Below are positions 1 through 9,531 of a stretch of 64,000 bases of DNA, piece by piece. The position numbers and the translations under genes are program-made. Under the pieces are notes generated by a model that saw only the letters and a program-made list of their open reading frames with translations, made no database searches and was not told the DNA's origin. Where the stretch lies: positions 1-64,000 of the forward strand of contig JABCPU010000242.1 of assembly GCA_016800925.1 (NCBI GenBank), written 5' to 3'. The DNA is from Suillus spraguei. Lineage: Eukaryota; Basidiomycota; Agaricomycetes; Boletales; Suillaceae. Numbering within the stretch: the first letter of the stretch is position 1; each line of letters starts with the position of its first letter.

Positions 1-863
1 ATACGTCGATCTTTGTTTCTCCAAGTCAAAAAATCCTCAACAATCCTTCTCACGGTTTCTTCATCTTCTTCTTCTCCTTTAACTTCGGTTTGTCGGAGTG
101 GAGTCTTCTTCTTCCTATCAGGACAGTTATAGAAACGGTGTCCTGTCTTTCTGCATCCGAAGCATTGCCCTTTCTTCATGCATTCGGATCTTTCTGTGTC
201 GGAGATTCGATCTACAACCATTGCGTTTGAGTCACGATTTGGAATATACCGCGCATTCCCATAGTTCTTCTTCTTCTGTTGTGGAATGTGACGTGTCCTC
301 ATGGCATTAAGCCGATGATGGGCGTTGTCAATAGCAACGCATTGCAGACAACATCTCTGAAGATTTCGGAGACATCTCCCGTATTGAAAAGCTTCGTAAG
401 GATACCCCAGTTGAGACCATCTTGGAAGAACTGGATCTTCGTCGCGTTATTGGTGATATGAGCCTTGGCTGCAAGTGCCTCAAAGTCGGCGACATAGGTT
501 GTGAAGATCTCCAGTTCCTTGCTTGAGGTCTCTAAGGCGTGTAAGCGCGGTCATTCTGGTATCCACTGGTTCGAATGCTTCTTTGAAGCTCTTCATAAAA
601 TCTACCATTGTCCCATAACCAACTTTTTGTCCCGAAGTGTCGGTAGATTGGGCGTGTTCAAGGAATTGTTCCTTCCATGACTTGGCGTTCTTTTCAGTCA
701 TGAAAGATGTTATGTAGATAATCTTCTGCTTGTCGGTGGTGTAAAGCTTTTCATTGATGTCAAAGTGCAAGTTGCACGACTGGATAAACTCGCGAGAGTT
801 ATCACGATCTCCATCAAAACCTATCGGTTGACCGATCTTGTATTCGAATTCTTTGGTCGACAT
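1..863 (-). pseudogene. gag: Gag of chromovirus E, frameshifted and incomplete
   Basis: Gag is the structural capsid/nucleocapsid protein that packages the retroelement RNA. It starts at 863 with MSTKEFEYKIGQPIGF and stays open for 127 codons (480-863). A one-base insertion near 500 then shifts the frame. The continuation in the next frame (TYVADFEALAAKAHIT, then LNWGILTKLFNTGDVSEIF) is the classic retrotransposon gag core. Around 110-190 a CCHC zinc knuckle is visible (CFGCRKTGHRFYNC, C-X2-C-X4-H-X4-C), followed by a basic KKK tract. The frame is lost again between the core and the knuckle. Element B carries the same gag at 31600-32489 with different frame breaks. The 3' end lies outside the window. 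Confidence 0.85.
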
Positions 864-970
864 GGTTGATGATTCTTCTGATGAGTTATACTTTCTCGGT
901 GCCTACACGCGCTGTCTTGCTGTCCGTTAGGGCTTTCTTCTGTCAGAGGGCTTCTCTTGACAATCTGCTC

Positions 971-986
971 AGCGTACGCGTACGCT
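971..986. other. 16-bp palindrome in the leader of element E
   Basis: A perfect palindrome, agcgtacgcgtacgct, lies between the primer-binding site and the gag start. The same site occurs in element B (32596-32611) and, with one CpG-type change, in element A (2440-2455). In an RNA genome such a self-complementary leader site could act in dimerisation; this is inference only. Confidence 0.6.
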
Positions 987-999
987 AGTCTGCTGATCA

Positions 1000-1131
1000 A
1001 TCGATCAGGGTTCAGGGTCGAAGACTTGATAGTCGACGATCAAATCGATCAGGGTTCAGGGTCGAAGACTTGATAGTCGACGATCAAATCGATCAGGGTT
1101 CAGGGTCGAAGACTTGATAGTCGACGATCAA
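1000..1131. repeat. 44-bp tandem repeat, three copies, in the leader of element E
   Basis: Three consecutive copies of a 44-bp unit (1000-1043, 1044-1087, 1088-1131) beginning atcgatcaggg and ending cgacgatcaa lie between the primer-binding site and gag. Elements A and B carry about one copy at this place, so E has a local tandem expansion in its untranslated leader. Confidence 0.9.
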
Positions 1132-1135
1132 AAGG

Positions 1136-1146
1136 ACTTTAATCTT
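1136..1146 (-). other. Putative self-primer binding site of element E
   Basis: The 11 bases next to the 5' LTR read aagattaaagt on the coding (minus) strand. They are exactly complementary to actttaatctt inside the LTR (1409-1419). No tRNA 3'-end complement is seen at this place. The layout matches Tf1-type self-priming, in which the 5' end of the transcript folds back to prime reverse transcription. Confidence 0.55.
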
Positions 1147-1147
1147 T

Positions 1148-1622
1148 TGTTACGAACTGGGGTGGCGTCACCAGCGACAGTGAAAAGACACAGGCGGTCT
1201 GCTGGGAGTTCTTACAATGTTTAAAAGAGAACAAGGTGAAAGTACAAGGAACGCGTTCCGAGTACGATCAAGGGTTCAGCCTCAAAGACAAGGCTAAGAG
1301 GTATCCGCGAGAATAGAGACTAAGGCTAAGGAGTGCTTAGACTTAGAGACGATCCAAGACGACTTAGGTTGGAGACCTAAGCGAAGGAGATTCCAGGTAA
1401 AACCCAGTAAGATTAAAGTAGGGAATCTACTACAAGTACACTGTGCTTAAATAGGCCAATATGTGCGCACAGACCAAGAGAAGTGTGAGAACGTAAGTGC
1501 GTATCCAAAGAAGGAAGGCAACTATAGTACAAATGCGTTGAGCATATGAGTCAGAGTCATGTTATGTAATATACACAGTAAATGAGGTAAGAAAATGAAT
1601 AGGGGCACGTACGATTGTAACA
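1148..1622 (-). repeat. 5' LTR of chromovirus E (475 bp)
   Basis: The LTR is bounded by TGTTAC and GTAACA and is nearly the same as both LTRs of element B and the solo LTRs at 35059, 50121 and 51375. On the minus strand a TATTTAA box lies about 34 bases upstream of the ACTTTAATCTT motif that pairs with the primer-binding site. Confidence 0.9.
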
Positions 1623-1739
1623 GTGTACTACAGTCCATATATCCTAAAGATCTAGAACCCTACCATACTTTAACTCTATCCAGGCAAGATTGGGTTATCG
1701 AGTTGCTCACTGGTCACCCAGAACGCATCAGGTGTGAGC
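1623..1739 (+). pseudogene. HARBI1-like (PIF/Harbinger) transposase fragment, part 1
   Basis: Reading in frame from 1623, the translation contains LEPYHTLTLSRQDWVIELL and GHPERIRCEL, an N-terminal region typical of fungal HARBI1-like proteins that carry a DDE nuclease further on. The frame is cut at 1739 by insertion of chromovirus A. After removal of A and one copy of its tgagc duplication it continues in frame at 11290. The left edge is the LTR of element E, so the start codon is missing. The family assignment rests on my memory of similar fungal proteins; no catalytic motif is present in this part. Confidence 0.55.
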
Positions 1740-2365
1740 TGTTACAGTCGTACGTGCCCCTATTCATTTTCCTTTCTATTCTCGTATATCACATGATATG
1801 GAGCTTATTGCTTGGACACTTCCACTTCCATCAGACATCACATGACTGTATGATTCAACTAGTACGTCGTCGATACATCATATCATGTGATGTCATGACT
1901 TCCCATGACTCCATTCTCGGACTCAGTCGGTTTAGCATACATGTACACTAAACATGTGCTTTCATCTCTTACTCATGCATTTCAACATGCTTGTACGATA
2001 CATGCCTTCCTCATTAGGATACACACTTATATTCTCACGGTTACCTGGTCTGTGCGCGCATATGTACATATATAAGCACAGTGTACTTGTAGTAGATTCT
2101 TTACTTTAATCTTACTGGGTTTTACCTGGATTCCTCTTTGCTAAAGATCTCCAATCTTTAGTCGTCTCTAAGTCTAAGCACTCCTTAGCCTTAGTCTCTA
2201 TTCTCGTAGAACCTCTTAGACTTGTCTTTGAGGCTGAACCCTTGATAGTACTCGGAATGTGTTCCTTGTACTTTCACCTTGTCCTCTTCTGGACATTGTA
2301 GAACTTCCCAGCGGACCGTCTGTGTCTTTTCACTGTCGCTGGTGATGCCACCCCAGTTTGTAACA
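1740..2365 (+). repeat. 5' LTR of chromovirus A (626 bp)
   Basis: TGTTACAGTCG...CAGTTTGTAACA. A TATATAA box (2069-2075) probably drives transcription. ACTTTAATCTT (2103-2113), about 35 bases downstream, is complementary to the primer-binding site at 2367-2377. The LTR is some 150 bp longer than those of elements B and E because of extra U3 sequence, so A belongs to a separate subfamily. Confidence 0.95.
2069..2075 (+). promoter_or_regulatory. TATA box of the element A LTR promoter
   Basis: TATATAA lies in the U3 part of the 5' LTR; the same box is at the matching place in the 3' LTR. The spacing to the ACTTTAATCTT motif (about 35 nt) fits a transcription start at or just before that motif. 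Confidence 0.6.
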
Positions 2366-2366
2366 A

Positions 2367-2377
2367 AAGATTAAAGT
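2367..2377 (+). other. Putative self-primer binding site of element A
   Basis: aagattaaagt, one base after the 5' LTR, is complementary over exactly 11 bases to LTR positions 2103-2113. Elements B and E show the same arrangement. No complement to a tRNA 3' end is visible here. Confidence 0.6.
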
Positions 2378-2591
2378 CTATCTGATCATCGACTATCCAG
2401 TCTTCGACCCTGAACCCTGATTGCTTAGATAAGCAGATTAGCGTACGCGTATGCTAAACCGATTGTCAAGAGGAGCCCTCTGACAGAAGACAAGCCCTAA
2501 TGGACAGCAAAACAATGCATGTAGGCACCGAGAAATCACACTCACCAAGATCGAATTACTTAGACTCCACGTCAACAACAACAACTACCTG

Positions 2592-2918
2592 GAAAAGAAT
2601 TTGAATCCAAGATTGGTCTTCCAACAACAGAAGATCATGATAACTCTGTGGAGTTTATCCTATTATGCAACAAATCGCATATCGGATGCAGATCACAATG
2701 AATGCATGAAGAAAGGCCTATGCTTCATGTGCCAAAAGAAAGGGCATTGTTCCCATCATTGCCCTGAAAGGAAGAAGAAGACTTCGGACCAAAAGGCCGA
2801 AACAATGAAACTTCCTGATGAAGAAGATGAAGAAGAAATGGTACAATGTCTCACACAAGATTTTCTAGAATGGAGAGACAAGAAATCAACATACATCTCC
2901 CCCAACATACTCTTGTGA
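2592..2918 (+). pseudogene. gag: Gag remnant of element A with large internal deletion
   Basis: The first codons (GKEFESKIG, then NSVEFILLCN) match the gag start of E and B. The sequence then jumps to the C-terminal nucleocapsid part: CCHC zinc knuckle CFMCQKKGHCSHHC (about 2729-2770), a basic KKK tract and an acidic DEEDEEE run, with a stop at 2918. The gag core of about 200 residues present in B (near 31,800-32,400) is missing, and the frame changes at the junction. Element A therefore could not assemble particles by itself unless another copy supplied Gag. Confidence 0.8.
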
Positions 2919-2987
2919 CTTATACACTCTGTAGGTGAACGAAAGGAATTTTGTGTCCCCATCAAACTCCTATCGTGCGTTTGCCTA

Positions 2988-4181
2988 CAGTCCGTGGAAA
3001 CCACTGCCGTCATAGATTCCGGAGCAGCCGGAACCTTTATCTCTGAAGAGTTTGTGAAACTCCATAAAATTACCAGAAGAAAACTCAATGAGCCCTTCAA
3101 AGTCACAACTGCTGATGGTACCTATATCAAAGGAGGACCAATCACGCACTACTGCCTATTGATAGTCAGAATCGATCAATGCACCATGCTCGGCAAGTTT
3201 AATATCACTAAACTTGGCTGACGCGAACAGATATTATTGGGGATCCCTTGGCTTCGTGCAATGAACCCAGTCATTGATTGGACCGCCGAAACCCTCATTC
3301 TCTCTCGCACCCCAAAATCTGATGAAATTGAGATTGATATGGATAAAGATAGGAAGAAGAATGGACTCCCAATCAAATTTCCAGAACATGTGAAGAAGGC
3401 CTCTTCACAGAAGAAATGGGAGAACTCTAAGCTCCCATTGAAGGTTGTGACCTACACACCATCTGATGTTCTGAAAGATCCGGAACCTAAACTGGCATGT
3501 GTGCCGCACGTAATATCCCCAGAACCTGAAGTATGAATGCCACATACTACAACTTCCACTCCCCATGTACAACTGCCACGAGCAGTATCACCAATCCCTC
3601 ATGCAGAGAAGCGCAAGAACAACTCTGAGCCTGAGTATCGGGCCAGACTCGAACCTATTGAGCAACGGCCAATAGAAGAACAGAAGTATGGAAAGAGAAA
3701 AGTGGAAGAAGAAATCCCTGGGTGGGATACAAACGTACTGAAACTATCCAAGTTCTACATTCCGCCGAAAACTCTTCAAAACACTCTCTCAGCTTTGATT
3801 GAAGAAATCCCCGACAAAGAAGAAGAACCAATGTCTGAAGACATTGCTGAAGAACCCGTGCCCTCATTGATCCCAACAGAGGATGATGACCAATTCAACA
3901 CAATGCAAGACGTCTGGCATGCGCCAGAAGTACGAGAAATTTCCTCTTATGATCTTGGAGATGGAGAATTCCTTGTGGAGTATGACACTGATGGAGTTAG
4001 CATGAGAATCATTGAAGAAGTATCCATGGATACACCCCTCACACGTGATGGAACTTCCCGACTTGAACAACTCCCCAATTACTCCACAATCTCCCTTCCT
4101 CCCCCGAAATATAGTAATAAAGCTCAAGAATTCGCCACAGATGAGAAGGAAAAGAAAAAGAAACCCTTCGAAGAATTGGTC
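2988..4181 (+). pseudogene. pol: Pol of element A, protease and linker part
   Basis: A retropepsin-type aspartic protease is visible: AVIDSGAAGTFI holds the catalytic DSG, and later ILLGIPWLRAMNP matches the flap/C-terminal region. A long hydrophilic linker follows (about 3420-4170, rich in E, K and P) and ends at FEELV, where a solo LTR was inserted. Two TGA stops interrupt it, at 3219-3221 and 3534-3536. Element B has Arg (agg and cga) at the matching codons. The second reads tga-atg-cca in A against cga-atg-cca in B. The linker is much longer than in Ty3 and may act as an RNA-binding or cleavage tether; its function is unknown. Confidence 0.85.
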
Positions 4182-4585
4182 TGTTATGACCATGCAAAAC
4201 TGGAGATTAGTAAGAAGTCCTGGTCTTACATGGGGTTGTACTGGAGGGTTGTAAAGTCAAAGGGGCTTGGCCTCAGCTCGTACGCTGTGCCCCTTACCCG
4301 AGTATGTGCCCTTAATTTCGGATGAAGTCCAAGGGAGAGTTCTGGTGAAGTCCAGATGGAGGGTCCGGACAAACTCTAAGACAGGATAGCTCGACAGAGC
4401 TCCGATGGACTTCCGGATGAGCGCGGGAATGCGCCGGAACTATTTCCAGAAGGTAGGGAGTAATGGTAACACTACTGGAACAAGTTCCAAGTTGAACAGA
4501 TGAAGGATGGTCCGCTGGACAAAGTCCAGGGCAGGATAGGAGCAGAGCTCCGGAGGGAAAGATGATTCATAGATGTCAGAGGATA

Positions 4586-4672
4586 GGAGGAGCGGAGGAG
4601 CGGAGGAGCGGAGGAGCGGAGGAGCGGAGGAGCGGAGGAGCGGATGATCGGATGATCGGATGATCGGATGAG
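4586..4672. repeat. 8-bp tandem repeat inside the family D LTR
   Basis: About seven copies of gaggagcg, passing into three copies of atgatcgg. This looks like a slippage-type expansion within the solo LTR. Confidence 0.9.
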
Positions 4673-5293
4673 CATAGCTCTGTGGATCTTAGAGGAAGTG
4701 TTTGCTACTAGAGAGGAGTAGGTCTGGATATGGTGTAGAGATAGTATAGACTACTCCGGACAAGGTCTGGAATAGAAACAGACAGTATAAGACTACCAAC
4801 GGTAGAGTCGGAGGTGAAACAGATGATAGATGGAGATGGACAAAGTCCGAAAAGATTATATGACATAGGATCAAAGCTCCGGCCTAGGGAGTGATCCCAT
4901 AGGCCTGAGTTGGAAGCTTACAAGGGCCGGAGCCCAAGTGCAAGAACGGAGATGGAGTTATATAGACATGATAACAGATACAGAGTAATCAAAGGAATAT
5001 ACAGAAGTAGGAACAATGAATCAGACTGAGGTCTGCAGGAGTTGTACTACAAGTTTATATACTGTAGGTAGCATGCCGGAAGGCAAGCAAGGATAGTCCG
5101 AGGCTATGTTTGAGGCATTGCGGAACACAAGGCTATGAACTTGGAAATAAGACTTGTATGAAATATCTTATCAAGACGGAAGTCAAGATAACCGAAAGCC
5201 AGAGGTGCAGAGATAACCGAAAGCCGGACACAGGTATTAACCTAAAAGGAGTAACGCGCAGGTGCACAGGAATAGTTTCGGATATGAGCATGG

Positions 5294-5378
5294 ATCGGAT
5301 ATGGACACAGATCGGATATGGACACAGATCGGATATGGACACAGATCGGATATGGACACAGATCGGATATGGACATGG
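5294..5378. repeat. 17-bp tandem repeat, five copies
   Basis: Five consecutive copies of a 17-bp unit, atcggatatggacacag, the last slightly changed, near the end of the solo LTR. Degenerate ggat/tgga words continue to about 5530. The other family D LTRs have only one or two such words (for example near 12290). Confidence 0.9.
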
Positions 5379-5588
5379 ACTGGATATGAACACGGATCGG
5401 ATGGGTGGATCAGATCGGATGGATGGACTGAGTCGGATATGGATATGGATTAGATATGGATGGATATTGATTGGAGTGGATGGGTGGATTGGATATGTGA
5501 GCTGGATTGGATGGGTGGACTAGGATGTATGGATTGGGTGTCCAGATGTCCATGGATCAGACCTGAATGTATGGTATATGACATGGTC

Positions 5589-7739
5589 CCAGAATACTTG
5601 CACAACTTTGTGGACGTCTTTGCTAAAGACGGTCTGAACAAACTACCCCCCGAACGCCCTGGTATTGATCATCGGATCGATACTAAACCTGGTTTTATCC
5701 CTTGCACATCTAAGGTTTACCCGCTATCGGAAAAAGAACACGCTGCCGTCAAAACGTTTATCGATGAAAACGTTGCGAAAGGCTTCATCTCAGAATCGAA
5801 GTCACCCCAAGCTAGTGGCTTCTTCTTCGTGGGAAAGAAGAGTGGAGAATTGCGCCCCTGTCAAGATTATCGCTACATCAATGATTGGACAGTCAAGAAC
5901 GCTTATCCGCTCCCACTCCCTATTTCCCTTGTTGCATGCCTTCACAACGCACAGTTCTTTATGAAAATGGATATTTGGTCCGGTTATAATAACATTCGCA
6001 TCCATCCTGATGATCGCTGGAAAGCAGCATTCACTACGGAATTTGGCCTCTTCGAACCGAACATCATGTTCTCTGGCCTCTGTAATTCCCCAGCAACTTT
6101 CCAAGTGTACATGAATCGTACTTTCCAACAGGAAATCAATGAAGGATGGATGGTTATCTACATGGACAATATCCTGATTTTCTCTACAACAATGGCAGAA
6201 CACCATGAATGAACCAGATGGGTGTTGATGAAGATACAAAAGGAACATTTGTTCCTGAAACCAGAGAAATACACCTTCGATGCAGAAGAAGTGGAATACC
6301 TCGGAATGATAATTCAGCCCGGACAAGTTGCTATGGATACTGCTAAGACCAAGGGAATCGCCAAATGGCCAAGACCAAGGGAATCACCGAATGGCCAATT
6401 CCAAAATCTGTAAAAGATGTTCGATCTTTCCTCAGCTTTTGCAACTTCTACCAAACGTTCATCTCCCACTACTCTGACATTACCCGACCCCTTATCAAAT
6501 TAACAAAGAAAGATAAGGCCTTTGATTGGTCAACCGAATGTATGGACACCTTTGAAGAACTGAAACGACGCTTCACATCCCAACCAGTACTCCGCAACCC
6601 TGATCCTTCCCAACAATTTGCTATTGCTACCGACGCTTTGCTTGTAGCAACTGGCGGAGTTCTCTTGCAGACTGATGAGAATGGTGTTTATCACCCATGC
6701 GCATACCTCTCACAGTCTTTGAACCCCGCAGAATGCAATTACCAGATCTTTGATCGGGAACTCCTTGCCATAATCCGGGCATTGAATGAATGGTGTCATT
6801 ATCTTGAAGGAAACCCGCACCCTATCCTGGTATTCACTGATCACAAGAATCTTCTGTACTTTAGAAGTGCACAGAAGCTTACCCATCGCCAAGCACATTG
6901 GCAACTGATTTTGTCTATTTACAACATTGAACTGCATCACATTGCAAATACCAAATTGGCAGTACCTGATGCACTATCTTGCCGACCCGACTACGACTCC
7001 GGCAAAGACAATAATGAGGACCAGACTCTCCTCCCTGATGCTCTATTCATTCGTCTTATTGACACCGACCTGAAGGATGTTCTGTCATCCTCTGACCCCC
7101 TCGACGACCCTGTCTTTAAGACAGCATCCGACGCCCTTGATGGCGTGTGCCTTCCCCCTATGAAGTCGGCACTCTCTGACTGGAAGATTGAGGAGAACGT
7201 CCTCTATTTTAAGAATCGTGCCTACATTCCACCGGCACATCGTCCCAACATCCTGAAAAGATATCATGATCATCCTACTGAGGGACATCCCGGTAGATTC
7301 AAAACTGAAGAACTTGTCAAGCGAGAAGCTTGGTGGCCCTCTATGGGTGCCTACATCCGTAAATATGTCGAGGGTTGCGCCCTTTGTCAGCAAATGAAGT
7401 CGGACACGCATCCGGTCCGCCCTCCTCTTGTGCAAATCCCTTTCTCCACTTCCCACCATTTTTCACAAATCTCCGTCGACTTGATCACCGATCTCCCCAT
7501 GTCAGGGGGCTTTGATAGTGTCATGGTCGTGGTGGACCATGGCCTTATGAAGGGGGTAATTATCATCCCTTGCCTTAAAACCATCACTTCCGAAGGCATT
7601 GCCAAGTTATTTTTGAAACATGTTTATCGCCGATTTGGACTCCATGACAAAGTTATCTCTGATCGTGGCCCGCAGTTCTTATCTTGTTTCTCAAAAGAAC
7701 TTGCCCGACTCCTCGACTATACCATTGCTCCATCTACGG
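5589..7739 (+). pseudogene. pol: Pol of element A: reverse transcriptase, RNase H, integrase N-terminal half
   Basis: RT motifs are clear: GFISESKSPQASGFFFVGKK, LRPCQDYRYINDWTVKN, the FGLFEPNIMFSGLCNSPATF block, then YMDNILIF (6159-6170), where the second catalytic Asp of YMDD is replaced by Asn (gac-gat to gac-aat). RNase H follows (FAIATDALLVATGGVLLQ, LVFTDHKNLLYF). The integrase HHCC zinc domain (HPTEGHPGR ... CALCQQM) and the catalytic core begin after it (ISVDLITDLP, VISDRGPQFL). Breaks: TGA at 6210-6212 (B has Arg) and a 26-bp tandem duplication at 6345-6396 that shifts the frame. It is cut at 7739 by a solo LTR. Confidence 0.92.
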
Positions 7740-8704
7740 TGTAACGAACATATTGGCGCTGGGCTTAAAACCCCATATTTTGACACTCGTCTCATGTCTA
7801 CAGGAGATAACACTTGTCCATGGCCGTCTTACCCCTTTAGGAGTACCGGTGGCATCCCACGCTTACTGCACACCGTACCGACTGCTGCACCTCATTCTAC
7901 AAACTGATGTCCTTCCATGTCCTTGCCACATCCGCATAGCTCCATTTGGTGCGTAGTTTGTTTCCTGTTCACTATCAATGATTCCACGGCAAGCGTTATT
8001 ACATGTTGCCTTGTGCCGCAGTGCCTCGCGCTATGTATACTTATGGCGGTTACTACACTCCAGTGCTACTGATCTTGCCTAGAGTATTCCGAGTACATAC
8101 AAATTAGAATATAAGCACCACGTACCCTGCACGATACAGTACCTGATTTTACACCATTGCACGTACTATAGGTCAGGATTATTGTCTAGCTCTGGATCAA
8201 CCCAGTAGTGGACATAGTCTTTAAAGTTCCCTCATTGCTCGTTAATACATCACGCTCATTCTCCGTTACCACTGGCATACCGCTGGACTTTTGATTGTTA
8301 CTTTTGACTGAATTTCTCATGCTCCGCTACTTTACCGCTGAAAGTACTGTGGACTTCCTTACTGTTTCTTTGCACCGCTCGCAACCTTACTGCTACTGCT
8401 GAGACCACCGCTCGACATTGCTCGCTAGATGCAACTGTTACTGACTTTATCTCGACGACGGTAGCACCGCTACGCATGACGCTAGTTCCGGCGGTATCAT
8501 CGCTGACTGCGGCAACTTACTGCTGACTTCAACGCTTGTTTTGCAAATAAATTAGACTCGAACTTGACCATACTAAATAGGCATCCCCCTTTAGGGTCGA
8601 ATGCTCTTGTTCTTACAAGTGAAGCAGACTAGACGGAGCGCAAGACTAACATACTAGTTTAGGCAGTGGTTTATCTACAGCCCAAGCTAGGTTGTATCTT
8701 TACA
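7740..8704 (-). repeat. Solo LTR, family C (965 bp), inserted in the integrase of element A
   Basis: Bounded by TGTAAC and TTTACA, with acgg duplicated at 7736-7739 and 8705-8708. Excising it rejoins the integrase (PST to AYHPQTDGQT). Other copies are at 11464-11582 (fragment), 48554-49470 (plus strand) and 25182-25547/33156-33705 (split by element B). It is rich in short accgct/tactgct words. No coding capacity is seen in it. Confidence 0.9.
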
Positions 8705-9466
8705 ACGGCTTACCACCCCCAGACTGATGGTCAGACCAAGCGGCTCAATCAAGAATTAGAAACATATTTGCGTATCTACTGCCGCAACAATCCCAGAAAT
8801 TGGATAGAACATCTCCCTATCGCAGAGTTCGTTCATAATCATCGAAATCATGATGCAAGGAACGCATCACCATTCTATCTAATGATGGGATATGAACCAC
8901 GTGCCATCCCTCATCTGATCCCCAACTCATCTGTCCCCGCAGCAGAAGATCGAGTACGATCCCTGCAAAAGATAAGAGAAGAAGCAATCGTCTGCCATAA
9001 CATTTCAATGCAAACAATGGCCGAACAATCCCGAAAAGAGAAGTACACTCCATGGAAGATCGGAGACAAGGTCTGGCTGTCAGCAGCTAATCTTAGACTG
9101 AAACTCCCATCACGGAAGCTCGCACTGAAACGATACGGACCATTCCCTATTATTGCAGTTCTGTCACCAATCATGTTTACACTCAAACTTCCTCAGCAAT
9201 GGAAGATCTATCCCACGTTCCATGCTTCGGTCTTATCATCATATAGCGAAAACAACGTACACGGCCCGAACTTCTTAGAACCCCCACCTAACATCATTGA
9301 AGAAGAAGAAGAATATGAAGTCAAAGTGATTCTTTCTCACAAAGGCACCGGCAGTCGCTGAAAATACCTCGTGACATGGAAAGGATATTCATTGGGAGAT
9401 AATGAATGGCTTCCAGAAGGAAACCTGAAGAACTCTGCTCGAATCCTGAATGCTTATAAGAAGTGA
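8705..9466 (+). pseudogene. pol: Pol of element A: integrase C-terminal half and chromodomain
   Basis: Starts with AYHPQTDGQTKRLNQELETY, which carries the catalytic Glu of the integrase DDE triad. It continues through the GPFPIIAVLSPIMFTLKLP block and the typical IHPTFHASVL-like segment (here IYPTFHASVLSSYS). It ends with a chromodomain (about 9310-9460: [32 protein letters not shown]). A chromodomain is the defining mark of chromoviruses and targets integration to marked chromatin. A TGA at 9359-9361 inside the chromodomain replaces the cga Arg seen in element B. The final stop is at 9464-9466. Confidence 0.9.
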
Positions 9467-9531
9467 AATTCACTCTGAGTATCTCGACAATCAATTGTAC
9501 ACACAATCGATCAACTGAAATCATCAAAACA

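Larger units (their letters stand above)
1..1622 (-). mobile_element. Chromovirus (Ty3/Gypsy) element E, 5' part, continues beyond the window
   Basis: This is the 5' end of an LTR retrotransposon read on the minus strand: a 5' LTR (1148-1622), leader with primer-binding site, and the start of gag. It is closely related to element B at 25548-33155, and the first 1.1 kb aligns with 31620-32685. The rest of the element lies to the left of the window, so its 3' LTR and target duplication cannot be checked. The family assignment (chromodomain Gypsy) is inferred from the complete relatives A and B. Confidence 0.9.
4182..5583 (+). repeat. Solo LTR, family D (1402 bp), inserted in pol of element A
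   Basis: Starts TGTTATGACC and ends GGTATATGACA, with target duplication tggtc at 4177-4181 and 5584-5588. Removing it restores the pol reading frame (FEELV to PEYLHNF). It is related to the shorter family D solo LTRs at 11583-12351, 52980-53711 and 54360-55127, but has grown by internal tandem repeats (4586-4672 and 5294-5378). Confidence 0.9.

Noticed and set aside
5110..5523. Repeat protein with GYGHRSDMDTDRI units
   Set aside because: It is the 17-bp tandem repeat of the solo LTR read in one frame; no start context or conservation supports a gene.
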